Assembly: GCA_024304885.1 (NCBI GenBank)
Contig: JALJOM010000003.1
Coordinates: 1,956,110-2,020,109, forward strand
Length of the DNA: 64,000 nt
Direction of reading: 5' to 3'
DNA from: Beijerinckiaceae bacterium
Lineage (GTDB): Bacteria > Pseudomonadota > Alphaproteobacteria > Rhizobiales > Beijerinckiaceae
Of the stretch, positions 36,647 to 46,687 are shown piece after piece (positions within the stretch are counted from its first letter, which is position 1; the number at the start of each line of letters is the position of its first letter). A model generated the notes under the pieces. It ran no database searches. It was not told where the DNA came from and saw only the letters and a list, made by a program, of their open reading frames with translations. Made by a program: the position numbers and the translations under genes.

Positions 36647-37954
36647 TCAGGGACTCTTGACGGGTCGCGAAGCTCGGCGCGCCGGCTCGAGCTCGCCGGA
36701 GCCCTGTCGCCGCGCGACCAGCCCGTCCACGAGCTCGAGATACCGATTCTTGTTCCGCTCCCAGCTTTCGCGCTCCACATATTCGGTCGCGTTGCGGATC
36801 AACGAGTCGCGGAGCTGCTGATCGGTCAGGACCTCGTGCATCGCTCGGGCGAGATCGTCGACATTGCCGGATTGGAAAAAGCGAACGATGGAATCGTTGA
36901 AGTAATATCGATCGACTCGCGTTTCGGAGACGACGACGGGTATGCCGAGTGACATGAACTCCATGATCTTGGTGCTATAGGCTTCGTTGCCGAAGCCATC
37001 CGCGCGCTTCGGCACCACGCCGAGGTCGGCGTCGGCGACGACCCGAGCTATTTCGCGCAGGCTCAGCGGATGGAAGAACTTGACGCACTCGTCGAGGCCG
37101 AGCTCGTTCGCGAGTGCGATCAGCTGGGTCTTGCAGGATCCGTCTCCATAGATGTGAAATCGCGCCTCGGGAAGCTTTTGCTGAAGGATCGCGAAGGCCC
37201 GAATCGCGATGTCGAGGCCTTGATGCGGCTGAAGCCCGCCCGGATAGACGATCAGGGGGGCGCCGGACCGCCTCTCGCGCGGCCGAGGCCGAAAGGTGCT
37301 CCGATCGACGTGGTTGATGAAAACAGAGCATTTCTGCGCGGGCGCCGAACGCGACGTATATTGCTCGAGCCAGAGATGGTTCGCGAGAATCACATGGTCG
37401 GCAAGGCTTGCGGAAACCCGTTCGGCCAGCTTCAACGACCACAACAGGGCCGACCGAGACGAGGCGTTGAACTTGCTCGCGAAGAATTCCGGGACGATGT
37501 CGTGAATATCCAGAACGAGCCGGGACCCGCGCCATTTTGCCGGCACGGCCGCGAAAATCAGAAAATCCGGAATGTTGTGGACATGAACGAGGTCGAACAC
37601 ACGGCTCCGGCTCTCGGTGTTCAGCCATTGCGCCGAAACGAGCAGGAAACGCAGGATCGGCAGGAGATAGGATAGTGCCGCAGATTCGGACTTGCCGAAA
37701 CGATCCTGGACGCGATGAACGACCACATCGTTGATGCGCTCGCATCTGGGGTCGTCAGCCGACCGCCGCAGCGCGACAACCTCGACCTGATCGCCGCGCT
37801 CGGCCAAGGCCTCGGCATAGCGGATGACCCGGTTGTCGCTCTCGTAGAAGGAGTGCGTCACCAGGCAGATGCGCTTTGTCGCCGCCGAACTGGAATTCAA
37901 GGGATGCCTCGGATTCTGAACCATGAGGTGCCGGGCTCGCAGCACCGCAGCCAT
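36647..37954 (-). CDS. Glycosyltransferase family 4
   Basis: 435 residues, GT-B fold. N-terminal domain starts at KRICLVTHSFYESDNRVIRY and includes DLVHVHNIPDFLIFAAVPAK. The C-terminal donor domain has IVYPGGLQPHQGLDIAIRAF, ARFHIYGDGSCKTQL, and the E-x7-E-like site in GFGNEAYSTKIMEFMSLGIP. ATG 37924 is an alternative start. First gene of the minus-strand polysaccharide operon. Confidence 0.9.
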   Translation of the reverse strand: MAAVLRARHLMVQNPRHPLNSSSAATKRICLVTHSFYESDNRVIRYAEALAERGDQVEVVALRRSADDPRCERINDVVVHRVQDRFGKSESAALSYLLPILRFLLVSAQWLNTESRSRVFDLVHVHNIPDFLIFAAVPAKWRGSRLVLDIHDIVPEFFASKFNASSRSALLWSLKLAERVSASLADHVILANHLWLEQYTSRSAPAQKCSVFINHVDRSTFRPRPRERRSGAPLIVYPGGLQPHQGLDIAIRAFAILQQKLPEARFHIYGDGSCKTQLIALANELGLDECVKFFHPLSLREIARVVADADLGVVPKRADGFGNEAYSTKIMEFMSLGIPVVVSETRVDRYYFNDSIVRFFQSGNVDDLARAMHEVLTDQQLRDSLIRNATEYVERESWERNKNRYLELVDGLVARRQGSGELEPARRASRPVKSP

Positions 37955-38190
37955 CGTGAGATCAACTATTAGCTATGCCGCTCGGTCTCCACTCGACTGA
38001 CATGTCGGTCTCACTCCGCAACGGGCGATCTCGCATTGCGCGGGGCCGAACGTGCCTCGGTCACGACGAGACCGATCCGGGTTGCATGTATACTTCACGA
38101 GTTCGCTCGAGATACATGACCCATTTGGGCAGATTGCGCAGATTCGGTCGGGAACCTCCGAGGTAGCCTCGTAGGCTCGCACGCGAGCCC

Positions 38191-39543
38191 TCATGCCGCG
38201 CGGGGAGACGCCTCGGCGAGGGCGTCGCAGACATCGTCCACGATCTTCTCGACGAGGTCGCAATTCTCGCCTTCGCCCATGACACGCACGACGGGTTCTG
38301 TCCCCGACGGGCGCACCACCAGCCGGCCCGTCTCGCCGAGCCGCTCGCGGCCGGCCGCGATCGCGCGGAGCACGCCTGCGTCCTCGAGCGGAGGTCTGCC
38401 CTTCACCCGCACGTTCTTCTGGATCTGCGGCAGCGCCTCGAAGAGATGGCAGACCCGGCTCACCGGCTGGCGCTGTCGCTTGACGATCGCAAGCACCTGC
38501 AGCGCCGCCACGAGCCCGTCGCCCGTCGTGCCAAAATCCGACAGGATGATATGGCCGGATTGCTCGCCGCCGAGATTATAGCCTTGTGCGCGCATCTGCT
38601 CGAGTACGTGGCGGTCTCCGACAGGAGTGCGGACGAGCGAAAGCCCGAGCCCCGAAAGATAGCGCTCGAGGCCGAGGTTCGACAGCACGGTCGCGACGAC
38701 GCCGGGGCGCGCCAGCCGGCCCTCCTCCTGCCAGCCCCGCGCGAGCGCCGCCAGAACCTGGTCGCCGTCGACGACCTTGCCGGCCTCGTCCACGACGAGG
38801 ACTCGGTCGGCGTCGCCGTCGAGCGCAATCCCGATGTCGGCACGGACCTCGCGGACCTTCTTGGCGAGCGCCGCGGGCGCGGTCGAGCCGACCTCGCGGT
38901 TGATGTTGAACCCGTCCGGCTCGACGCCGATCGAGACGACCTCGGCGCCGAGCTCCCACAAGGCCTCGGGAGCGACCTTGTAGGCGGCACCGTTGGCGCA
39001 ATCGACGACGATCCTCAAGCCCTCCAGCGAGAGATCGCGCGTCACGGTCCGCTTGGCGAACTCGATGTAGCGGGCCCGATCGCCCTCGACGCGCATGGCG
39101 CGGCCGAGATCGGCGGGCTTGGCGAGCTTGACCGGAAGCTCGCCCGAAAGGATCGTCTCGATCTCGGCCTCGACCGCGTCGGAGAGCTTGTAGCCGTCCG
39201 GGCCGAACAGCTTGATCCCGTTGTCCTGGTAGGGATTGTGGGAAGCCGAGATCATCACGCCGACATCGGCGCGCATCGAATGGGTCAGCATGGCGACGGC
39301 GGGCGTCGGCAAGGGCCCGAGCAGGAGCGCATCCACGCCGACCGAGGTGAAGCCCGCGACCATGGCATATTCGATCATGTAGCTCGACAGCCGGGTATCC
39401 TTGCCGATGACGACCCGGTGCCGGTGCTCGCCGCGCTGGAACACGATCCCGGTCGCCTGCGCCACCCTCATCGCGAGCTCCGGCGTGATCGCCGCGTTCG
39501 CCAGCCCTCGGATCCCGTCCGTCCCGAAATGCGTGCCGCCCAT
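38191..39543 (-). CDS. glmM: Phosphoglucosamine mutase
   Basis: 450 residues. Interconverts glucosamine-6-P and glucosamine-1-P on the way to UDP-GlcNAc, needed for peptidoglycan, LPS and amino-sugar polysaccharides. The phosphoserine loop is [15 protein letters not shown], the metal loop [15 protein letters not shown], the sugar loop [10 protein letters not shown], and the phosphate loop [12 protein letters not shown]. It precedes the exopolysaccharide genes in the same direction and may supply precursor. The usual neighbours ftsH and folP are absent. Confidence 0.96.
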   Translation of the reverse strand: MGGTHFGTDGIRGLANAAITPELAMRVAQATGIVFQRGEHRHRVVIGKDTRLSSYMIEYAMVAGFTSVGVDALLLGPLPTPAVAMLTHSMRADVGVMISASHNPYQDNGIKLFGPDGYKLSDAVEAEIETILSGELPVKLAKPADLGRAMRVEGDRARYIEFAKRTVTRDLSLEGLRIVVDCANGAAYKVAPEALWELGAEVVSIGVEPDGFNINREVGSTAPAALAKKVREVRADIGIALDGDADRVLVVDEAGKVVDGDQVLAALARGWQEEGRLARPGVVATVLSNLGLERYLSGLGLSLVRTPVGDRHVLEQMRAQGYNLGGEQSGHIILSDFGTTGDGLVAALQVLAIVKRQRQPVSRVCHLFEALPQIQKNVRVKGRPPLEDAGVLRAIAAGRERLGETGRLVVRPSGTEPVVRVMGEGENCDLVEKIVDDVCDALAEASPRAA

Positions 39544-39999
39544 CGCTCAAGAACCCTTCACACAAATTCGCCCTGTCCCGCTCGGGACCCGCGTGGCCAT
39601 CCGCCTCGAACCGATTGCACTGAACCGCGCAACGGCTCGCCGCGAGCCGACGATGCTTCGCAGGCTCGAACGCGAATTTCCGATCGATTTAACCCGAGGC
39701 GACAACGAGGCGAAGCGGCAGAGGACGGAAATGCCGCAGCCGATCGAGGCGCGATCATGCCCGTGCCGAATCCGGGGCGACTTCGCCCGAGCCGGAACCC
39801 GACTCGCCTGTCACCGGAGATCTCTCTGCCCTCGCAGGCTCGCGCGCCAGTCCTCCCCTTACGGAAGCGCAAGAGGGCGTGTCCTGCGGGAGCTGCTGCC
39901 TCCTGTCGCGGCTCAGCCGTCTCCCTTCGGCGGAGAACCGTCCGGAAACGAGGCTCGCCGGGAAACAAGGCGCGCACAATGGAGACTTCGAGATGCGGG

Positions 40000-40060
40000 A
40001 CCGTGAAAAAAATCAACAATGCAGATCACCTTTCCGATTCCGCTGGATCGGAACGCCCTC
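40000..40060. repeat. Dispersed repeat, partial copy C
   Basis: The right half of the family (TTTCCGATTCCGCTGGATCGG) is recognisable, with AAAAAAATCAACAATGCAGATC before it corresponding to the AACAAGAATGTAGAGC segment. The left end is lost. Confidence 0.5.
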
Positions 40061-40595
40061 CGCGAACATGCCTGGCGACGCCGGGGCCGGAGCCGCGAAA
40101 ACGAGGACGCGAGGCCTCGGGGATCGATCCGGGTCCCGGCCTTTGCGGTCGCGCCTTCTTGATACACGCAAAACGAGCACAGCGTCGTTCACGTTTGTGT
40201 CAGCAGCCGAGCACCGTCACGACGCGGCTCGTTCGATAGTCCCCAGGCCCAGGCTTTCATTCGCGGAAGCACTTGCCGGACGCAGTGAAGATCGACGACG
40301 GCGAGCACCCGCCCCACTGGCGCCGCGAGCCTTCGCACCCCGAAACCCTTTGCCGTTGACGGCACTGTGCTCGAGCTCCCGTGGGTGCTCGGCGAGATCC
40401 GCACGCTCGTGTCGAGCCTCGTTCGACACGCGGAGGGACGTGCCGACCCCACGACCTCTGCCGAGCTCGCCTCCGCCACGAAGCCGCAATTCGACCACTT
40501 CCGTGTCATTGGGACACGCCTTTGTCAGGAGCTCCTAGTCAAGTCGATGATGGACACAAGTCAAAGGCTCATGCTATAGTGGAATAGACTCGATC

Positions 40596-40630
40596 GGAGT
40601 TTCCAGTAAAATGGATTCGAGTTCCCATTC
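40596..40630. repeat. Dispersed repeat, left-end fragment D
   Basis: GGAGTTTCCAGTAAAATGGA matches the left end AGCAATTTCCAGCGAAGTGGA of the family; the remainder has diverged. Confidence 0.35.
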
Positions 40631-40803
40631 GGTTGCCGCTGTCCCGTCGCCTCCGTCGCGGTTCTGGTGCCGATTCGACTTGTGACCACGCTGATCTGGA
40701 AGGATATGCCGGCGAAGCGCAATGGCAGTAGGGTAAAATGAGCGAGTTTGTCCCGGGGGCGGAGCGCACCGGGAGCCGAGTCCGTCACCACGAGTCGCAT
40801 CGA

Positions 40804-40910
40804 CTAGAGCAATTTCCAGCGAAGTGGATACCGGTTCGCGTCGCGAAAAATGCGATAAGACAAGAATGTAGAGCTGGTTTCCGATTCCACTGGAACGGAA
40901 ACCCCTCTAG
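40804..40910. repeat. Dispersed intergenic repeat, copy E (most complete)
   Basis: 107 bases bounded by CTAGAGC and CTCTAG. Reads CTAGAGCAATTTCCAGCGAA at the left, GTCGCGAAAAATGCGATAAG in the middle and TTCCGATTCCACTGGAACGG at the right. Terminal inverted bases allow a long hairpin. Used here as the family reference. Confidence 0.8.
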
Positions 40911-41282
40911 GAGCTGCGCGGCGGCGGACGTCATGTCGACGGGCCGGGGGCTGGCCGTTATCGTCTCCAGCCCCTCGGGACCTGCATTGCAGCAGATATC
41001 CGCAAGGCCGCGCAACGTGCGCGCGTTCACGCGTCGTACCGCAGAGCTCAGGATCCGAGATCGACTGCGCTTTCTCTCGGGCTCACGCTGATTCGGACTT
41101 GGCCAAATCGGACTCCCGCCCCACTTTCTCGTGTCGTGGCATTTTCGCTGGTGATGTTTCGCAACAGGAACTTCGTAGCAAAAAGCGAGCGGGTGCCAAC
41201 TGTGCCGGGTAGTGCTCCAGGAACGCGCTTCGTCGAAGGTTCGGTCGAGCAAGGTCGCATGGATGGACCGAGACGGGTGTGG

Positions 41283-41363
41283 CTAGCCGGCTCGAGCCGA
41301 TATCGAGACGCCGCGCACGAAGGGGTTCGTCGGCAAGAATTCGTAACGCGGAACTGGGTTGTG
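41283..41363 (-). pseudogene. Relic of the Cys-motif small membrane-protein family
   Basis: The minus-strand frame reads RRHNPVPRYEFLPTNPFVRG, then VSISARAG and a stop. Aligned with the intact paralogues (CRNFLVPMNAFCYLPTNPFS, RAVTKAQLLFE), LPTNPF is identical, VP and R/V positions match, and the distance to the stop differs by one codon. The region upstream has no recognisable rest of the gene. Likely a third, decayed copy. Confidence 0.5.
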
Positions 41364-41692
41364 ACGGCGCAGCAAGCACAGGATTATCGCCGACCCCGTA
41401 CCGGTCGCGGTAGCAGCTCCGAAATGCCCGATCGATCTGACGCGGCTCGTGCGAGCTCCTGCCTTCCATATCACGATCTACGCGCAACACCGAGAGCTGC
41501 GCCGGGGACGATACCGAAAATGCGCATGGTCACGCTCGATGGGTTCGGCACGCAGGATCCTCTCGTGGGATCATGCGCACTCACGAAGCACCTGCGACAC
41601 CCGATGACCAACGTCTCCCGCCGACATCGAATACCGGTATTTCGTCATCCGGGACGAGGCGTCCGTGCAGTACCTGATCCGGAGCGCTCCTT

Positions 41693-41783
41693 GATCCCAT
41701 GGAATCGGAAAGCTCCTCTAGATCTTTGTTTTTTACGAATTTTCACGACGCGAACCGGGGCTAGCTTCGCTGGAAAACGCTCT
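41693..41783. repeat. Dispersed intergenic repeat, copy F (inverted)
   Basis: Reads in the opposite direction: its reverse complement begins AGAGCGTTTTCCAGCGAAGC and ends AGCTTTCCGATTCCATGG. Internal AAAACAAAGATCTAGAGGAGC corresponds to the middle of copy E. Confidence 0.7.
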
Positions 41784-42310
41784 CGTGGCTGCCGCGCTCG
41801 CGATCCTGCATCCACGCTGGATCGCCTCGCGATCGGCGCTACGCGCAGATATTGCGGATTCCCCGATTCGGACTTTCATCCGGTATCGAGGCTTCGCCGC
41901 ATCCCCTTACCCGGCCCAGTGTCGCATCGATCGAAGATGCTCGATGAAGGCCATCTTCAGGCGTATCGGCGTTCAGCACATCGATGGTCCCGCTCGTGAC
42001 ACCGCGGCCACCGACCCACCCGGCGCCGCACGCTCGACGGCAATGGCTGGGCCATGGCTCGATGCCGATAGCTCGGTTACGGCACTCGGTTCATGGAGAC
42101 ACGTATGCCGCATGTCGCTTTTGTGACCCCTTGGGCATCGAGCACAGGCCCTCTCGTGACCATCGACCAGACAGCTCGAGCCGAGACAAGCAAAAGAAAT
42201 CGCGCCGACGGTACTGCAACACGACGTCGTCATGCTCCCTCTACCCTCGTTTCTATCAGCCGGGGCTGCCGAGACTGCGATCCGAGCTAGAACGAGAAAG
42301 GTAATATTCG

Positions 42311-44593
42311 ATGCTGCAAGTCCAAAATTTGCCCTCGAGCCCGGAGGATCCGTCTCCCACTCCCACTGAGCCTGGTGTTATGGACATTGTCGAACGAGCG
42401 CTTGGTATCATTCGTCGGCAATTTCTAGTCTTGTCGGTGTTCGCTCTGATCGGGCTGATCGGCGGTATTGCCTTTTTGCTGCTCACGCCACGGCTCTATA
42501 CCGGGGAGGGTGAGATCCTTTTCGAGCGAAGCACGCCCCCTGTCGCTTCCCAGCAACCCATGTCGGCAGAAATACTTTTTGACAGGGGTTTTTTCGAAAG
42601 CCAGCTGAAAATCATACAATCGGAGCCTATCGCCCGGGCGGTCGTCGAGAAGCTCGATCTGGCGAACGACCGGGAATTTACCCAGTCGGACGGCGTGAAG
42701 GGAATGCTCGCGTGGTTTATGAGCGGACACGAGCCGAGATCGCGGGACGAGCTGGTGGAGCGCGCCGTCGCCACTGTCCTCGAAAAGCTCGACGCCAAGC
42801 GGGTCGGTGCCAGCAATTTCATCGCGATCAGCTTCCAGTCGACCAACCCCAAGCGCGCCGATGAGATCGTCAACGCGATTGCCGGCGCCTATATCGCCGA
42901 CCGCAAGCAAGCGAAATTGGACTCCTACAGGCAGGCGAACGAATGGCTTCGGGAGCGGCTCGAAGAGCTGCGCCGCAAGGCGGCTGCAGACGAGCAGGCG
43001 GTGAACGCCTACAAGGCCGACAAGGAGATCGTGACCTCGGGCGGCGTGCTGGTCGGAGACCAGGTTCTTTCCGCGCTCAATGCCGAGCTCGTCAACGTGC
43101 GAGCACGAGCCTCCGAAGCCAAGGCACGCCTCGACCGCATCGAGTCGACCCTGCGCACCGACGCGTCCGATGTATCTGTCGACGCTATCTCGGACGCGCT
43201 GATCAGCCCGATCATTACCAAGCTGCGACAGGATTACCTCGCCTTGACCAGCAAAGCTGAAGAATATGCGCAGCGCTTCGGCGAGACACATCTGGCGGCG
43301 GTCAAAGCCCGAGAGAAAGTCCGTCTGGTCCAAGATTCGATCCTTCGCGAGGTACGTCGGCTCGCTCAGGTCTCCAAGAGCGACTATCTGATCGCCAAGA
43401 AGCGCCAGGAGAATATCGAAGCAGAGCTGGCCTCTGCGGTGATCGATTCACAAGCAACGAACCGGGCGCAGATCAGGCTAAGAGATCTGGAAAGCGCGGC
43501 CCAATCCGCACGCACTCTCTTCAACCTGTTCCAGCACCGTTTTCTCGAATCGACCGAGCAACAGTCTTTCTCGATCAGTGACGTGCGTGCGACCAGATCG
43601 ACGATCACTCCCAGCAAGAGCAGGGCCCCAAAAGTTCTCGGACTGTCCGTCTTCGTCGGCTTGGCGATCGGTGGGGGCTTGGGCCTCCTGCGCGAGATGA
43701 TGAATCGGTCGTTTCGCGCCAGCGACCAGGTAGAAAAGCTCTTGCGCATGCCTTGCGTCGCCCTCGTGCCATTCGTGGGTGTAGAGCCGACGCGAGAGCA
43801 ACGGCCCTACGATCCGCCATCAGCTCTCCTGCGCAACGGGCCTCGAAGCATCACGTACCGATCGCCCCTACTGACTACACTTTTGAATTCGCGTTTCTCT
43901 CGCCTTACGGACGCGATCCGCGCGATCAAGGTCGTGGCTGATCTCAACCTCGGTCCGGCGGGCGCGACCCGCGAGCTCGGCGTGACGATCGGCATCACTT
44001 CTTCTGTGGCAGGTGAGGGAAAATCGACCATCGCGCTCGCTCTGGCGGAACTGATCGCACAGGTTGGCCGGCGCGTCATCGTCGTAGACTTCGATCTCCG
44101 GAATCCGTCGCTTTCACAAACCCTCGCGCCAGGTGCGACCAACGGGCTTCTCGAGGCCGTCTCCGGCGCGTGTACTCTTCAGGACGCAATCTGGACCGAT
44201 CCCCAGACGACGATGGATTTCCTTCCCGTCGTCATGAATTCGCGGGTGATCGACGCTTACGAGCTGCTCGTGCCTCCGTCGAGCGACCGATTGATCTTGC
44301 AGTTGAGGCAGAGATACGACTACGTATTGATCGACTTGCCGCCGATCCTACCCGTCATCGATGTGCGAGCATCTGCGCATCTTTTCGATCTCTATTTCCT
44401 GGTCGTCGAATGGGGCCGTACCAAGATTCAGGTCGTCGAACGCGTATTGCGTTCGTCGAGCAGCCTATACGATCGGCTTGCAGGAGTTGTACTCAACAAG
44501 GCCGACGTCGACTATCTTCGTCGCTACGAAAAGTACGATTTCATGACCTATTACGAGAACGATGCCGAGTCGACGTCCGTCCGTGGGCCTTGA
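42311..44593 (+). CDS. Polysaccharide co-polymerase with BY-kinase domain (Wzc/ExoP-like)
   Basis: 760 residues in the inner membrane. N-terminal Wzz domain with first helix LVLSVFALIGLIGGIAFLLL, a long periplasmic coiled coil (~110-430), and a second helix (VLGLSVFVGLAIGGGLGLLR). The cytoplasmic kinase domain has Walker A SSVAGEGKSTIALALA (~562-577), Walker A' VVDFDLRNPS, and Walker B YDYVLIDLPPI. The C-terminal tail has four tyrosines close together (DYLRRYEKYDFMTYYEN), the autophosphorylation cluster. It controls chain length and export. A GAAAGG site precedes ATG 42311. Confidence 0.93.
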   Translation: MLQVQNLPSSPEDPSPTPTEPGVMDIVERALGIIRRQFLVLSVFALIGLIGGIAFLLLTPRLYTGEGEILFERSTPPVASQQPMSAEILFDRGFFESQLKIIQSEPIARAVVEKLDLANDREFTQSDGVKGMLAWFMSGHEPRSRDELVERAVATVLEKLDAKRVGASNFIAISFQSTNPKRADEIVNAIAGAYIADRKQAKLDSYRQANEWLRERLEELRRKAAADEQAVNAYKADKEIVTSGGVLVGDQVLSALNAELVNVRARASEAKARLDRIESTLRTDASDVSVDAISDALISPIITKLRQDYLALTSKAEEYAQRFGETHLAAVKAREKVRLVQDSILREVRRLAQVSKSDYLIAKKRQENIEAELASAVIDSQATNRAQIRLRDLESAAQSARTLFNLFQHRFLESTEQQSFSISDVRATRSTITPSKSRAPKVLGLSVFVGLAIGGGLGLLREMMNRSFRASDQVEKLLRMPCVALVPFVGVEPTREQRPYDPPSALLRNGPRSITYRSPLLTTLLNSRFSRLTDAIRAIKVVADLNLGPAGATRELGVTIGITSSVAGEGKSTIALALAELIAQVGRRVIVVDFDLRNPSLSQTLAPGATNGLLEAVSGACTLQDAIWTDPQTTMDFLPVVMNSRVIDAYELLVPPSSDRLILQLRQRYDYVLIDLPPILPVIDVRASAHLFDLYFLVVEWGRTKIQVVERVLRSSSSLYDRLAGVVLNKADVDYLRRYEKYDFMTYYENDAESTSVRGP

Positions 44594-44686
44594 CCCTCGT
44601 CATCGCCAAGCAGCTCACGCGATGACCTCGACGGCGTCGCGCACGGAGCTTAGCGACGCCGCAAACCATAGGACAAGTCGAGGGAT

Positions 44687-46213
44687 ATGACTTCCGACAA
44701 GGATACTTACGGACGCATCCTGAGATCGTCGGCACTGATCGGTGCGTCGTCGGCGGCGACGATCGGCATCGGTGTCCTCCGCACCAAGATCTTTGCCCTG
44801 CTGCTGGGACCGGCGGGCTTCGGCTTGATGGGTCTCTACGGCTCGATCATCGACCTCGCCGTATCAATCGCAGGCATGGGCGTCGGCAGCAGCGGCGTTC
44901 GTCAGATCGCGGAAGCTGCGACAACCGATGACGGAAAGCGAATTGCACGGACCGTGACCGTCCTGCGGCGCACTTCCCTGTTCCTGGGTGTCTTGGGTGG
45001 GTGCATCCTCGCCCTTTTCGCCCGTCACATTTCGACCCTGACCTTCAGCGACGAAGCCCATGTCCGCGCGATCGCGCTCCTGTCCCTTGCAGTGCTCTTT
45101 CGGCTCATGACCGCCGGGCAGAGCGCTCTGCTCCAAGGAATGCGGCGCATCACCGACCTCGCTAAGGTCAGCGTCATCGGCGCGACATTAGGGACTTTTG
45201 CTGGTATTCCGCTCGTCTATTTCTTTCGTGACGACGGAGTCGCGCTGTCGCTCGTCGCAGTGGCCGTGATGTCACTTGCCACATCGTGGTGGTATAGTCG
45301 AAAGATCCCTGTTCCGGCTCCTGCAATGACGCGATCCGAAACCTGGAAGGAGGCATCGGATCTCCTCAAGCTCGGCCTCGCCTTCATGGCGAGCGGGTTT
45401 TTGGCAATGGGCGCGGCCTATGTCGTGCGAGCCCTCATCGCGCGTGACCTCGGGCTCGAGGCCGCAGGACTATATTCGGCCGCCTGGACCCTGGGAGGCC
45501 TCTATGTCGGCTATATCCTCCAGGCGATGGGAACCGACTTCTACCCTCAGTTGGTAGGCGTCGCCGACGATCACGCCCGATGCAATCGACTCGTGAATGA
45601 CCAGACCCAAGTCAGCCTGCTTCTCGCTGGGCCGGGGATTATTGCCACGCTCGCCTTTGCCCCTCTTGTGATCAGCACATTCTATTCGGACAAGTTCACC
45701 GGCGCCGTCGAGATCCTTCGGTGGATCTGCCTCGGGATAGCGTTGCGGGTCATAACCTGGCCAATTGGATATATTATCGTTGCCAAGAATCATCGACTCC
45801 TTTTCCTGGGATCGGATATCGCTTGGACAATTGTCAACATAGGGCTCACATGGTTTTGTCTCGTGCAGTTCGGCTTGGTCGGCGCAGGCATCGCCTTTTT
45901 CGGGTCATATGTGTTCCATGGGTTTGTGAACTACCCTATTGTTGCAATACTCACCGGATTTCGGTGGTCTTCGGCAAACATCCGTACCGGTGGCTTTTTT
46001 CTCGGGTCGATCGCCGTCGTCGTTTGTGGCCTCGCCCTGTTGACCGAGCCATGGGCGATCCTTTTTGCGGCTGCCGTAACCGTGCTGACTGGCATATATT
46101 CCTTACGCGAGCTCTTACGTTTGATGTCGACCGACCGCCTCCCGAAGCGAATTCGAGGTCTGCTCGTCCGGTTTCGATTAGTACCGGGACTCCATATTAC
46201 ACCTCGAGATTGA
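44687..46213 (+). CDS. Polysaccharide flippase (Wzx/PST family)
   Basis: 508 residues with 12-14 hydrophobic helices. The N-terminal half resembles WzxE-type O-antigen translocases (SSALIGASSAATIGIGVLRT, KIFALLLGPAGFGLMGLYGS). Such proteins flip undecaprenyl-linked repeat units across the inner membrane. It follows the Wzc-like gene by 93 bases. Together they imply a Wzx/Wzy-type pathway, but Wzy is not in the window. Confidence 0.9.
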   Translation: MTSDKDTYGRILRSSALIGASSAATIGIGVLRTKIFALLLGPAGFGLMGLYGSIIDLAVSIAGMGVGSSGVRQIAEAATTDDGKRIARTVTVLRRTSLFLGVLGGCILALFARHISTLTFSDEAHVRAIALLSLAVLFRLMTAGQSALLQGMRRITDLAKVSVIGATLGTFAGIPLVYFFRDDGVALSLVAVAVMSLATSWWYSRKIPVPAPAMTRSETWKEASDLLKLGLAFMASGFLAMGAAYVVRALIARDLGLEAAGLYSAAWTLGGLYVGYILQAMGTDFYPQLVGVADDHARCNRLVNDQTQVSLLLAGPGIIATLAFAPLVISTFYSDKFTGAVEILRWICLGIALRVITWPIGYIIVAKNHRLLFLGSDIAWTIVNIGLTWFCLVQFGLVGAGIAFFGSYVFHGFVNYPIVAILTGFRWSSANIRTGGFFLGSIAVVVCGLALLTEPWAILFAAAVTVLTGIYSLRELLRLMSTDRLPKRIRGLLVRFRLVPGLHITPRD

Positions 46214-46239
46214 CAAACGGCTGCATACTCCCGTAGAAT
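46210..46239 (+). promoter_or_regulatory. Strong sigma-70-like promoter with no clear downstream gene
   Basis: TTGACA (46210-46215), an 18-base spacer, and TAGAAT (46234-46239). The -35 box overlaps the flippase stop codon. Downstream plus-strand frames up to 46690 are not protein-like, so the transcript may be non-coding. Confidence 0.5.
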
Positions 46240-46687
46240 CGAGGACGATTTGATGCCCATTGCAGAAAGTTCGGCATGTCCCTGCCGTCGTTCGAGAAGC
46301 TTGCCACGGTAAGCAGGCCATATCGGGGGCTCGGGGCCACGCGACCGGTCGATCATGTTCGCAACGGTTGCGACTGCGGTGCCTGGCGCAGGAACGGCTT
46401 CCCACCGGGCACCTCCGAGACCTCCGGTGCAATGAATTGCCGCCTCTTCGGCAAGCTGCAAATGCCGAGCCCCATCCGGTCGATTCGAAAATCAACTCTG
46501 CGCTCTCGTCTTGTCACGGTGCTGCCCAGCGATGTCGCATCGACGCAGATCCATTGAAGCATCGAATCGTCCGTGCGCAGCATTGCCGGCGACAAAGCGA
46601 GAATTGCCTACTTCAACACGAATTGCACGGTCCGCCATTAGGGTTGACCCACCCCACGACGCACACCATCGGGAAACGGTCTCGACG
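46240..46687. other. Gene-free stretch between flippase and flagellar cluster
   Basis: No supported coding region. A plus-strand frame from ATG 46276 (93 codons, MSLPSFEKLATVSRPYRGLG) is the best candidate but has poor composition. It could hold an RNA transcribed from the promoter at 46210. Confidence 0.4.

Larger units (their letters stand above)
39544..42310. other. 2.8 kb gene-poor region with repeats and relics
   Basis: I see no convincing gene here on either strand. Frames are short, Arg- and Ser-rich, and overlap repeat copies. Contents: partial dispersed repeats at ~40000 and ~40596, a full copy at 40804-40910, an inverted copy at ~41693-41783, and a relic of the small membrane-protein family at 41283-41363. 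A weak promoter-like pair (TGGACA, 18 bases, TATAGT; 40551-40580) has no gene after it. A frame starting MPHVAFVTPW (42105) resembles the N-terminus of a glycosyltransferase but ends quickly. The region separates the two halves of the polysaccharide locus. Confidence 0.55.

Noticed and set aside
38446-40239. 597-codon plus-strand frame over glmM
   Set aside because: Most of it is antisense to glmM, and the rest runs through repeats and non-coding DNA.
40367-40579. Possible 70-residue protein (MLELPWVLGEIRTLVSSLVR start)
   Set aside because: Reasonable composition in part, but no ribosome binding site, no context, and it overlaps other equally open frames.
41136-41999. 287-codon plus-strand frame in the gene-poor region
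   Set aside because: Arg/Ser-rich composition and it reads through an inverted dispersed repeat; no resemblance to known proteins.
42105-42290. Short frame starting MPHVAFVTPW, like a glycosyltransferase N-terminus
   Set aside because: Similarity covers about ten residues only and is then lost; noted as a possible relic, not called.
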